Source of the DNA: Botryotinia globosa
Taxonomy: Eukaryota; Ascomycota; Leotiomycetes; Helotiales; Sclerotiniaceae
Length of the DNA: 64,000 bases
NCBI GenBank assembly: GCA_014898425.1
Contig: RCSZ01000014.1
Span: 1,798,001 to 1,862,000 of the forward strand
Direction: 5' to 3'
Of the stretch, positions 35,372 to 47,743 are shown piece after piece (positions within the stretch are counted from its first letter, which is position 1; the number at the start of each line of letters is the position of its first letter). The translations under genes and the position numbers were made by a program. The notes under the pieces were generated by a model. It searched no databases and was not told the DNA's origin. It saw only the letters and a list, made by a program, of their open reading frames with translations.

Positions 35372-38300
35372 ATGCCTTTCTTCAGTGGAGGAGAGAATCT
35401 ATTCCAAATGAATCAGGCGGAGTTTGATTTCAGCATACAGTTTGAGCAGTTGTTCTTCTCCATCATACCATCTGCTTTGTTCATCGTGATAGCATGTTGG
35501 CGGATGGTTTCTCAGGCTCGGAAGCCCACGGTTGTACATGCGCCGGGGTTTCAACTTGTCAAAGTGGTATGTTGTTTTATTTTGATTCGAGTTCGAGGAT
35601 TTAGAGGGATGATGGTCACATGCTGATTGAAGCGTCGTAGGCTGCTATTGTAATATATGTTTCTCTGGAATTCTCACTTCTCATTTTGGGAGCGGTTGCA
35701 TCTTTGCATGTATCTAGCATGTTCGTAGCGGCGTCGGCTCTCAAGTTGGTAGCTGCCCTGTGCATGTTACCCCTAAGTGTCATTGACCATAGCAGAAGTC
35801 CAAGGCCGTCGGTGGTGTTGAATAGTTACTTGTTTTTTACTCTTCTGTTGGATGCGGCTCAAGCAAGAACACTATTCCTGTCATCGGACAACAAGTCCGG
35901 GCTTGTTTACAGCAGTATCTTCATAACCGCTCTGGCTCTCAAATGTATAATCCTGCTCTTGGAATCACGACAAAAGTCCAAATGGGTAAGCTGGAATGAG
36001 AAAGAACATAGTCCGGAAGAAACGAGTGGTATATTCTCGCTCGGTGTCTTCTTCTGGCTCAATAAGATGTTCTTGATGGGATATAACAAGGTTTTAGCAA
36101 TTGAAGATCTTTATCCATTAGATAGCTCTTTTGATGCGAAATTACTGCACGATGGGTTCTCCAAGAATGTGGATTATTCCAAACCGAAAGGCGATAAGTT
36201 TGGTCTTTTGAAGGTGCTAATTCACACGTTGAAAGTCCCTCTTTTACTTCCTATACCGTTGCGTCTAGCACTTATTGCCTTCACGTTTTGTCAACCTCTT
36301 TTTATCGAAAGACTGCTGGATACCCTAGCTCAGCCTGAAATTGATGCGAATGTTGGGTATGGATTTATTGGCGCCAGTTTATTAATCTACTCGGGAATTG
36401 CTATTTCAAGAGCCTTCTATTGGTATGTTGCAAATCATGGGTTAAAATCTATGATATTGATCACTAACACTTATTTATAGGTACCTTCACCATCGAACTC
36501 GTACTATGGCAAGATCAATACTTGTAACAGAAACGTACATTAATGTCACAAAAGCTCGTATTGGAGCTGGTGACGACAGCGCCGCACTTACTTTGATGAG
36601 CACTGATATAGAGCGAATCAAGATGGGTATGAGAAATATGCACGAAGTTTGGGCCAGCCTTATCCAGGCCGCAATCGCAGGGTGGATGTTATACACTCGA
36701 CTTGGTCTAGTGTTCATTGCACCAATGGGACTTGTTATAGTTTGCTTTTTCGGCTTGGCAATCCTGATGAATTTTGCTGGAGATTCGCAGAGGACTTGGA
36801 TGTCGGGCGTCCAGAAACGTGTGGGCTTAACGGCTACAGTCATCGCGAGCATGAAGAACTTGAAGATCTCTGGACTCTCTGGCACCGTCAGTGACTTTGT
36901 GCAGAAACTCCGAGTCGAGGAACTTGCAGCCGGAGCACGATTTCGCAAAATATTCATCATTGCGGCGCTTTTTGGCTTCATTCCGCTGCTGATTGGTCCA
37001 CCGCTAACCTTTGCATTTACTTCGGAAACATTGAATGCTTCGAAGGTTTTTACGAGTCTTTCTTTTCTTACGCTTCTCACGGTTCCGCTCTCTAATATAT
37101 TTCAATCTACTCCGGAGCTTATCTCTGGGATAGCCTGTCTCGGGCGTATTCAGGCCTTTTTGGAGTGCGAGAATCGTCATGATTTCCGCAAAGTACTGAC
37201 TGATAGAAAGCTGGACGCAGAAAAGATTAGAGCTGATACTGTAACTTCCCTAGACTCGGAACTAGACTTGAAGCCTCCCATTGTCATCCAAAATGGAAAG
37301 TTTGGATGGGAAGAAGATAACTTTGTTCTACGAGACGTGAATGCTAAAGTACCAAAATCCTCACTCACTATTGTTGTTGGACCTATTGGGTCTGGGAAAT
37401 CGACGCTTTGCAAAGCACTACTTGGGGAAATTCCCTTCAGCGAAGGTAAAGTGTCTTTGAGCACTAGATTTCCCCACGTTGGATTCTGCGAACAGGCAGC
37501 TTTTCTCTATAACGGGACGTTTAGGGAAAATATCGTAGGATTTTCTCCTTTTGACAGTGAGAGGTATGCTGAAGTAATCAATGCTACCTCACTAGTCTTT
37601 GATCTAGCAACACTCCCACTCGGAGACCAAACAATTATTGGATCCGATGGAATCATCTTGTCCGGAGGTCAGAAGCAACGTGTTTCTCTTGCACGAGCTC
37701 TATATCTGCAGTCCGACCTACTGGTGCTAGACGATGTATTCAGTGGTCTAGATGCGGATACCGAGGAAAAAGTATTCCAGCAGGTCTTTGGTTCTAATGG
37801 TCTACTACGGAAACGACGCTGTACGGTCGTGCTTTGCACTCATAGCGTGAGACATTTACCAGCAGCAGACTACATTATCACGCTTGGAGAAGGCACCATT
37901 GTAGAGCAAGGTAGTTTCAATGAGTTGATGAGAAAACAAGGTTATGTTCAATGTTTAGGATTGAAGAGTTCTTCTGATAGCGAGATTTCGTCGGAGGATG
38001 TAACGGCGAAGGAAAGTGCCCGTCGATCAGAGCCACATGTGCTAGAGACGACGAAGACAGCTGAAACGCTGTCGCTTGCACCGGAAGCAGATAAGTCTCG
38101 TCAAATGGGTGATGGAACGGTATACAAACACTACTTTTTGAGCATAGGCTGGTTTTCAGCAGTTTGTAGTTTGTTCTTTGCTGCTCTTTGGGGCTTCTTC
38201 ACTAATTTTCCTACAATTTGTAAGTTGGTTCTACTCATGGATAGTGAGGTTTCAATCAACTTGCCATGTTGAGCTAGATCATTGGAATCTTATTCAAACC

Positions 38301-40304
38301 GCAAAGCTCCACAGGACTAATGTCACGAATCACAGGGCTCGATTACTGGACCGACAACACTTTCTCCAAATCTCATGCTTACTACGCTGGAATATACGCT
38401 TTGCTTCAAATCAGCGGCCTCTTCTCATTACTTCTTCTTGGCATCACACTTTTCATCGTTTCTGTCAAGAGAGCAGGTGCTAAACTTCATCACGATGCTT
38501 TGCGAACACTTATCCGAGCACCACTTCGATTTTTTACCAGGACGGATACCGGTGTTGTAACAAACCTCTTTTCTCAAGATCTCAATCTTATAGATACCGA
38601 GTTGCCAAATGCAACGCTGAACACTCTGTTTTGTGTGAGTTTTTTATTATCTTGACGTCCTCAAAGCCCTCGGAAGGGAATTTATATGTGCTGTAGTCTA
38701 ACGCGAATGTTTCAGGTGTTTCAAGCGATCGGACAAATGGCTGTTATGCTTACTTCGTCTGTGTACTTGGCTATAAGCTACCCGCTTCTGGGCGCTTTGC
38801 TTTATGTCGTGCAGCGATTTTACCTGCGAACGTCTCGACAGCTCAGGTTGCTGGATCTTGAAGCGAAAAGTCCTTTGTAGTAAGTTGGGCGCCGAAATAT
38901 TGTTGCTCGATTGCTTATTGTGCTCATACTAATTTGTGGTTGTGTAGCACGCATTTCCTTGATACTCTTAGGGGTATTGCTACACTGAGAGCTTTTGGTG
39001 AGTAATGTTTAAATTTTGGAGACAAAATTGCATTTTCAATAGTTTTGCAATATTCTGTCTTGAGGAGAGTCGTTGTTACTAACGCTTAAATTAAATAGGT
39101 TTTGTTTCCGATGATGTTCAAAAGAATGCTCGTCTAATCAACGCTAGTCAACGACCCGCCTATTTCCTGCTCATGATTCAAGAATGGCTCAACCTTGTTC
39201 TGGATCTCGTAGTCATGGCAATGGCGGTAGTGGTGACAACACTTGCCGTTCGACTTCACTCCGATTCTGGGTTTGCCGGTGCTTCTTTATACACACTTAT
39301 TAGTTTCGGGGAGAATCTTTCGGGTATTGTCACTTATTATACTAAGCTGGAAACTTCCATCGGAGCAATCGCTCGACTGAAGATGTTTAATGAGAACGTT
39401 AAACCGGAGGATAAGGATGAAGAAGATGTTGTTCCTCCTGAACAGTGGCCTCATAGTGGTGTGGTTGAATTGAAGGGTATATCTGCCGGTTACGAGTGAG
39501 AGATGAGATTTCCAATGCCTATTATTGAGTAAAGCTAATACCTTTAACAGTGTGGAAGATGCAACCGATAGCATACCTAGCTTAGCTCTTCGCGACATTA
39601 ATCTCACCATCGCATCCGGCGAAAAGATTGCGATTTGTGGTCGCACCGGCAGTGGAAAATCGAGTCTGATCGCGCTCCTCCTCAAACTGCTCGACCCCAC
39701 TCACGAAACCGCCGCAAATGCCATCATCGATAACATACCACTTCGCAACATCAACCGCGAAGCTCTCCGCCAGCGCATCATTGCCGTTCCTCAAGAAGCA
39801 GTCTTCCTCCCCGACGGCACCACCTTCCAAACTAATCTCGATCCCTCCCACATCTCCACCCCCGCAGAATGTCGCGCCGTCCTCGAAACCGTTGATCTCT
39901 GGTCTTTTATTCAGGAACGCGGTGGTTTGGACGCGGGTATGAATGCGGCGACTCTCAGCGCGGGACAGCGACAACTTTTTTCTCTAGGTCGCGCGCTTCT
40001 GCGGAGGAGGATTCGTGCGGGGAATTTGGGGATTGGAGGAGGGGGTGATGATAAGGGCATTTTGTTACTAGATGAGGTGAGCTCGAGTGTGGATCTGCAG
40101 ACGGAGAGAGTCATGGCGGGGGTCATCCGAGAGGAGTTTAAGGGGTATACGGTGGTGGCGGTTAGTCATCGGCTGGACATGGTGATGGATTATGGGAGGG
40201 TAGTGGTGATGGATCGGGGGGTGGTGGTGGAGGTGGGGAATCCGGAGGTTTTGGCACGGGAAGAGGGGAGTAGGTTTGGGGAGTTGGTCAGCGCGGCGGG
40301 ATAG
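35372..40304 (+). CDS. ABC multidrug transporter, ABCC (MRP) type
   Basis: Eight exons (35372-35566, 35641-36422, 36481-38219, 38336-38634, 38716-38879, 38948-38997, 39099-39495, 39551-40304) keep frame to about 1,459 residues, normal for fungal ABCC exporters. The N-terminal TMD0 region contains FDFSIQFEQLFFSIIPSALF. TMD1 then precedes NBD1, with Walker A GPIGSGKS near residue 626, LSGGQKQRVSLARAL and Walker B LLVLDDVFSGLD. TMD2 precedes NBD2, with Walker A GRTGSGKS near residue 1238, signature LSAGQRQLFSLGRAL, Walker B ILLLDEVSSSVD and H-loop VAVSHRL. NBD1 has Asp where NBD2 has the catalytic Glu, as usual in ABCC proteins. The NBD2 signature is LSAGQ rather than LSGGQ. Likely role: ATP-driven export of drugs or metabolites at the plasma or vacuolar membrane. 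Confidence 0.95.
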
Positions 40305-40577
40305 CTGGGTATGGGATCTTGCAATGGAAATGAGAATGGCTATGGGAATCGGGATATCATGGTGGAATGGATGGATTGTGAAGTGCTCGATAATGTGGAG
40401 GAGATTGAAATGAATACATTAAATTAAAATTCAATTAATTTTAATAGCACTTGGCAAAAAATCTGTTCAAATGAAAATATAGCAAAATGGCTATTTTTGG
40501 TGTGATTTCAGAAAGTGGCTAATATGTAAAGATGAGTGGCCTAGTACTGTAGGTATATAGCGGTCGATGATGGATAA

Positions 40578-43500
40578 TCAATCAGATTTCTCTACTTCTG
40601 CTTCTTCTCCGGGTTCCGCGTCGTTCGTTTCCCACGATTTCACTCTTCCCGCTAATTTTGCGGCCAAGGTACTCATACTTTCATTTCCCATGATCTCAAA
40701 GACCGAAATGTCAGCAGCAATGGATTTCTTGAACCACAATCTGACTTGTACAGCAGAGAGAATCAACTCCGTAAGTATGCATCGGCCTCTCGGCATCAAT
40801 ATCTTCTTCCTCCATTGCAAGGGTGCGCGAAAGCTTGCTTTGCAGGCAAGGCAGGCCACTGATGATGATATCGGTAACTTTCGCCAGCGAATTCGCTTCT
40901 GATTAAAAATTTGTAATCCACAGAACTTTCGTCAGTATTGTTCGAGACATTGTGGGTGCCTCGTTGGCGCAGCGAGCGTGTGATTGGCATTGCATCTAGT
41001 AGGGGTCAGCAAGCCCTGATCTTTTCTGTTTTATTCAAACTTGCCCATCCCATGTCTGACTATGGGACCCGGTCTGTACTGGCAGCGAGGTCACAATAGT
41101 AGTCCAGCACCGCACAGAGCTCAGACTCAGATACTCTGATAGCCGGTAGATCTTCAAGAGTGTTAGAAGCACTAGAAATCGTCTTTTGCTCAGCTACCCA
41201 CCCTACATTTGAAACAATACCAAGATCTAAGGAAACTAACTGCCTTTTCACCAAGTTGGCATCGATATCGAGCGAATTCATCTTGGTACGTATTACCACA
41301 TGCGTAATTTGCCTGCCCATGAATTCCCCTCACGCCGGCAATTGAAGCTAACATGATAAAAAAGTCCATGCCGTTTGGTAATGCTTTGTGGAGGTTCCAG
41401 GTTCCGTCAACTTTTGGCTTTACCGCAGCATTGGCATCCAGAGCCATGTTCGCAAACGTTGAGTCACAAACAACCATGGATCCTTGAATGCAAACCCGAA
41501 TAGGCGGCATATACTTACATATCTCCCGGGACGACCTCAATTGCTCAAAATCACTTATGTCACAAGCTGGAGTTGTCACTTGGACTCCTTGCTCGGCGAG
41601 TCTTGCAAGCACAGATTTTGCTGCGTCGCTATGATTCTGCCGCTGGGTTGGTGATAGTAGAATCAAACTTCTGGCGCCTCTATTTGCCATCCAAAGGGCA
41701 ATGTTACGACCTAGTCTACCGAGCCCACCAGCTATCACATAAGTAGAATTTGGGTCGAAGTATTATGTGGGCTCTGATGTTGGAACCACCTTTTAGATTG
41801 TCGGTTTGCAAGGGTGCTTACAAAATGGGACATTAAAATAACTCACCGGGACCATATCTGTCTCCTTCATTTCTATAACAATTTTACCCATGCTAGTCCC
41901 GCTTTGGAGGCACCTGAAGACATCTTGGACTTCTGAAATGCCATAAACTTGCATAGGAACAGATACATGGAGCTTTCCGCTTTCTAGTAATGGCATGATT
42001 GCCTGGTAGAACTCACCAATGACTGATGGCTCGTACAAGTAGATTCCACCAAGTCCACGCTGATGAAGGAGACGCATTTGCTGAATGGAAACATTGGAAG
42101 GGTTCCAAGATTGTTGATATCTCTTTTTCCGGCTTCAATAAATCTTCCAGAACGCGCAATACACTCCCACGAGCACCTGAGAGCCTCATTGGTCAATGTG
42201 TTTATGATAACATCGACTCCACGGTTACTTGTAATTCGTTTGATGCCATCCAGAAATGCTGGAGTTCTGCTGAAAAATATGTGGTCTTCCCGTATGCCGT
42301 ACGTCTCAATAAGAAATTTCTTTTTCTCTTCGGCGCTGACAGTTGTGAAAATTTCGGCATTCTGAATCCGTGCTATTTGAATACAAGCTTAGCCCAAGCC
42401 CCCTGCCCCAGAATGAACAAGTATTGATTCGCCATATTTCATCCGGGCTAAGTTCATAATCGCATGATAAGCTGTCAGAAGTGTGACAGAAAACCCAGCA
42501 GCTGTAGAGAACGTCATCGAGTCGGGTATTTCAGTGACAGAAAAATAGGTCTCTGAGCGGGCATACGTCCCCATAGACCCTTGGCACATACAAGAGACTC
42601 GGTCTCCGATCTGAAAATGAGCTGCAGCATTGCCGCCTAATCGTGTTACCACTCCTGAGCACTCACATCCAAGATCATCATTGCTGGCCTCTTGACCTAA
42701 TCCGATTAAAATTTCCAGAAAATTCAGTCCAGCAGCTTTTACCTTTACTTCAACTTCATCTGGACCAATCTCAAAGGCAGAGTTGTTTTCGTCAACGAAT
42801 TGGACGAGCCAAGAACACCCGGCGAGGCAAACGTGGGTTTGATTCTTCTCAATGGGCCCTGATTTAACACATCCTGTTGGGTTGGGTGTCTTTTAGTTTT
42901 GATATTGACAAATTTGTCCAGTGAATGTTGTTGCACCAATCTGTTGATATAAAAGATTCCCCCAATTTCTTTGAACTCTGGTTCATAAGACTCCGGTGAT
43001 GCTTTGACAGTATGGTCTAGAATTTCTCGGATAATTCGAGCAGTCCTAGAGACTTCGCATACCTCGGAAACATCAAGCTTAACAAACGTCTTTTGTGGCT
43101 GTTCATATCGGAGGGCCCTCAAAAGCCCACTCACTCATCATACTTGAATGGGAATTTTCTGTGATGGAGCCACAGCCTATCCAGATTATCGTGGTGGTCG
43201 ATAAGCATTCGGTTTGTAGCAATGCATAATTTTCATCTGAGATCCGATGCAGAAACGAATCCTGGATGTCAAACAAAGAAATGCACAGTGCGTCTTCGAA
43301 TAATCCGATATGCAATTGCGCCTCTCCAACTGAGATAGATGAGCATTCTTGTTGTATCGACGACTCATAGCTCCCTTCAAGATGATTGGCAATCTCGACC
43401 TGAATTCGATCATCTTTATGCAGAATAATGATTTTTTTTGGTGTGCTGTTGACCTCCGTAGGTACCATGCGAATTCTGCCGACCATAAAGTTGCCAATAT

Positions 43501-45312
43501 CATCCTCGACTGCGGGAAATGCAAAATCAATACCTGCAAAGCCGCATTGTAATAATGTCGTATTCCAAGACTCTCTTGTCATCAATGGTCCCCGGTTTCT
43601 GAATTCCTCCGTAGCTTCTGACACGTTAGCCTTTGGAAATACACATCTTGGGAGTAAGGAGATCAGACCTAACCACCATCCTGGAAGTAGTCCAAACATA
43701 AACGCGGACTCAATATTTGTAGGTGAAGCTTCACATAGTACTAATCGCCCATCTCTGTTGAAAAAAGTTAGCTCTCAAATCATGCAAGATGTGAAGCGAG
43801 ACTTACGGCTTCAACATTGTATGGATATTATGAAGAACGTCAGTTAGGGATGCTGTTGCATGTAAAACCTTTCTGGTTATCAGTAATTGTAAGTGGGAAA
43901 TTATATTCGAAAATGCATCCAGCTTACATTTGAGGCAATTGTTAAGTCATATTCGCTGCTTCTGAAGCCCTGCTCCTGGGGACATCGTTCAATGTCCAAA
44001 GTCGAAAATATCATACGGTCAGTGTACTCGCGGAGTCTCTCTCGAGCAGGCTCAGAAAACCTGGGCGAGATATCTGTGAATATGTAGTCGACGATTCTTG
44101 GTTCGTGGAACCTTTCACCACTGATATCTTCACAGAACATCAGTTCTTGGAGCACCGATTCTGTTGTCGATCCCGTACCAGCTCCGATCTCAAGAATCTT
44201 AACGTTCGGTTGGTTGTGTGCCAAAAGATCCAATAGACCATTCCCTGTGAAAAGACTGGCGTTATTTGGTTGGAAAACTGGTAATAGCTTGCTGTCAAGT
44301 TGTCTCGAAATAGTACCTCCAATGCTTGCACTTTACCTTCAAAAATGCATTTCAAACTCTTGACCACGCGTACTAGTAGTTCGCCTTCAGGATCATTGCT
44401 CTCAATTTCATTACACAAAGTATGAAACGTGCTTTCGTCGTATGCAGAGAGATCCAGTTGGTTCTTGTTCGTATCAAGATAATTTTGAGCCCAGTCTAGG
44501 TACTTTGTCAAGCTGGGGCTGCCCACTAAGGTTTTTTGATCTTGTGGACTCTCCAGAAGCCTCGACAAGGACGATTGAATTAGCACCTTTTTCTCCACCG
44601 AGAGTAAATCTGGCACAGGAGGTACGAACGTTTTTTCAGCCTCGGAAGATGGCTGAGTTTGCGTAAGGAGATCCATATTTGGCTTCCATATGACGTTGTA
44701 ACACAACCCTTCACTCGTAACAAGATTCTCGGATGGCATGATTGACAGTCCAGCCGAGCTTGCAACGAATTCGCCAAAAATCTGTAGTTTCTTCGATTCG
44801 GCGTTTACGGCAACAATCGATGCTTCTTCTTTGGGACCATGAAGATATGCCTGAGTAAAGATCGATATGGCATTCGAGGCATCCTGTGCCTTCGCCGAAT
44901 GGCCTGAATTCAATATCCCAGCAGAGATCCATAGCTCACGAAATATAGTTGGGAGCAGTATCGGAACTACTTTTTCACCACCATTTGTAATTGGTATGGA
45001 GGAAATTTGCAAAACAGCATCGAGCGCTGCTGGGTGGATTATATGGTCTTGAGTACTTTGAATCGATTGACTAGTTGCCCAATGACAAAGATTTATCTTT
45101 GCCGTAGCGGCATCATGCCCATAGAAGTGGATATTGCGGAGCGCCTGGAAGCTCGGATCGTAAGTCACTCCACAGATAGAAAGATGTCGGTAGATTCTAT
45201 TGACGTCGAGAAAGGTCTTGCACCTCGATAACCCCTTTTCAAAACGGTTGCTCTGCTCCAAACCGTAACTATCTTTTGGGTTGCATTGGGTCGCTCGCGC
45301 TTGGGGTCCCAA
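40578..45312 (-). pseudogene. Truncated, multiply disrupted highly reducing polyketide synthase
   Basis: Reading leftward from 45.2 kb the domains are: C-terminal half of DH (VTYDPSFQALRNIHFYGHDA), C-methyltransferase (ILEIGAGTGSTTESV; introns near 43.87 and 43.77 kb still have splice sites), ER (GDRVSCMCQGSMGTYARSET; SILVHSGAGGLG), KR (IAGGLGRLGRNIALW; SIAGVRGIHGQANYACGNTY) and ACP (MHTYGVDSL, then IAADISVFEIMGNESM). KS, AT and the first half of DH are absent. In-frame stops lie at 42389-42391, 41763-41765, 41060-41062 and 41006-41008. Frame changes lie near 44,275, 43,128-43,135, 42,800, 42,050, 41,234-41,241, 40,890 and 40,755-40,761. Two of these are 4-bp tandem duplications. The last falls immediately after the ACP phosphopantetheine Ser codon. 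This cannot make a working megasynthase. It is head-to-head with the MFS fossil. Confidence 0.93.
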
Positions 45313-45597
45313 GTCATTCCGTGAAAGTAAGAGGCAATTTATTCAACCCCATGTCTACCGAGTTGAAGGTAGGTAGGTACCTATGGCAGTCCGTTATGTG
45401 ACCGAAGCGGCCTTAACGGTCCCCCATGCTAACAAGCAGGAAACTTGCTTTGGATCCTTGTGAAACTCGTCAAATTGTTCGTGAAAGAGAGAGTAACTCT
45501 CAAATAGTGCCAACATCAAGATTGCTGTATTGTCGAGTGCTTCTCGTAAGAAGAACGGACTCACGAAAACACTAAGGAGATGCAATCAATATCAACA

Positions 45598-47606
45598 ATG
45601 GAGCCACAGGCACCGGTACTCACTGGTTCTGACCCAAAATACGTGGGTAATGTAGAACAAGCCATTTTAGAAGAAGTGCCATCATTTTTGGAAGGCTGGA
45701 GGCTTCAAGCTCTGAATATTGGGTGGGACTAACCTTCCTGCAATGATTCGCGATTTTCACAAAGATCTGAAGCTCTTTCTGACAATCAGTTCTAGCGTTT
45801 GCCTATCCTTCTGTCTTGCGAGTCTCAATGTCACTATAGTAGGGACGTCTTTAGTTGTGATTGCAGATGACTTGTCAGGATTCAATCGAAGTAGTTGGGT
45901 CGTTACCTCGTATCTACTAACTTACACGGGTAATTACCTCCTGTCTAGAGAGGATACGAACTATCATTGACAAATTCACCAGGCTTCCTCATGAGCATCG
46001 CAAAGCTCAGCGATATATTTGGCCGAAAGCTAGTATTTATATCAGTGTTAATCGTGTTCATATGTTTCTCCATCGGATGCGGCCTGTCTCGATCTATGAC
46101 TATGCTGTAAGCTGCGTTGTGAAATTAACCTATTGCTGAGGTCTTAAATGCCAAAATTTGCATATAAAACAGAATTACAATGAGAGCGTTCGAATGAATC
46201 GGTGCCGGGGGTATTAACGCCATGTGTTTTGTTGTGCTGCCAGAAATGGTCCCAACCTCAAAATACCCATTATACGCAATGGTCCTCTCCACTACCTTTG
46301 CTATTTCAGCACTCCTAGACCCATTGATTGGGGGTGCTGTTTCAACTAATGGCAATCATACATCCTGGCGCTGGATATTTCTAATGAAGTAAGACCTCTG
46401 CTTGATAAGAATGGTGACGTTTTACTGATGTGTGACCTTGGTGCCCCAGGTGGAGCTTTAGCTCTGGCTTTTGTTCTTCTTGGAATGCCTCAAAACTTTC
46501 CATATCACAGATCGAACAAGAGATCCACTCTCACAAACATATTCACCAAAGCCAAATTCCGAAGAATAGACTTTATCGGAGCGTTTTTACTGCTAGCGTC
46601 ATCGATATTGTTTGCTACTGCTCTAATAGAAGGAGGTACAGGCTTCAGCTGGAATAGCGCCCTACCTCCCACAGCATTGAGTCTGTCCGGCCTACTCTGC
46701 CTGGCTTTCCTACTATGGGAGCGATATCTCGAAACTGCAAAAAGACCAGAAGAAGGTGTATTTCCTTGGCGTCTGGCAACGGACAGAGTTCCCATGGGTG
46801 TTCTTCTGTAAGGCTCCAGCGACTATTTGTTTTATTGAAAATCAACTGACAATGCAATTCTGATAGAAACACATTTCTTGCTGGGGTGGTGATGATATCT
46901 GTGATTATCTTATTGCCCTAAAGATTTCAAATTGTCAATCAAGTATCGCCGATGGGTGCTGGGTATCGTCTTCTAGCTTTAAGTGTCGTTGCAAGCATAG
47001 GAGCGGGAACCGCAGGCGCTTTTATTCAACGACTGCAAATTGCACCATTCTACGTGATTTTGGTATCATCCTGTATCACAACAATAGGGTTAGCCCTTTT
47101 ATGCACTCTCTCATAGAGTCTATATGTTCTCCCTTCAACTTATGGATACCAAATTATTCTAGGATTGGGTATTGGAGGAACGTTGGGCAGCTCACTATTG
47201 ATGATACCAATAATAGTTTCTAAGAAAGATATGGGTGTGTATTTCATCACAATGCTTCATCAAAAACGAATTACCCAACTAACATTGACATATATAGCTG
47301 GGTCTATGAGTGCGTTTTTCCCAGCTCGAGAGCTAGGTGGTGCTTTGGGCATCGCTATTTGTTTCAATGTTTTAAACAGAAAGATTAAAATCTCATTGAA
47401 AGGAGAGGTAACAGCAATGCAGCTTGAGGCATTGCTCAAATCAGCTCATGATATCTATTCTACCGACATCACTGCAGGAGGATGTTAGATTGGCGTATGC
47501 GCTCGGATTTAGTGAGCAATTGGAGGTTCTAGTAGGGTTGGGTGGCTGTAGAATACTGGCTACATTTCTTCTTTGGGAAAAACCTCTGAGGAAGGTGGTA
47601 GTTTGA
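45598..47606 (+). pseudogene. Disrupted TRI12/DHA-type MFS efflux transporter
   Basis: Segments of a 14-TM MFS pump are recognisable in order: LEGWRLQALN, then CLASLNVTIVGTSLVVIADD and SSWVVTSYLLTYT; KLSDIFGRKLVF; IGAGGINAMCFVVLPEMVP; RWIFLM; GGALALAFVLLGMP; PMGAGYRLLALSVVASIGAG; ELGGALGIAICFNVL; and the C-terminal DVRLAYALGFSEQLEVLVG. Several introns keep GT-AG ends. Disablements: TGA at 46195-46197 inside the IGAGG motif region, TAA at 46919-46921, TAG at 47114-47116, a frameshift near 47,460, and an apparently lost acceptor near 46,440. The putative start ATG is 45598. Such pumps often export the product of an adjacent metabolite cluster, and this one is head-to-head with the dead polyketide synthase. 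Confidence 0.88.
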
Positions 47607-47743
47607 GCAACTGCAAAGGTTCATACTTAAACTTACATGACAATTGTTGAAATGAAATGGAAACAAAGCATAGTTTTAAGAGTATCATCCTGATATTTTC
47701 ATTGCATAAATATAGTACCAATATCTTAGAGGACCACGATCTT

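Noticed and set aside
40925..40985. tRNA-like string GCCTCGTTGGCGCAG near 40,965
   Set aside because: It lies inside the decayed PKS linker coding sequence, and no closing stems or T-arm are present.
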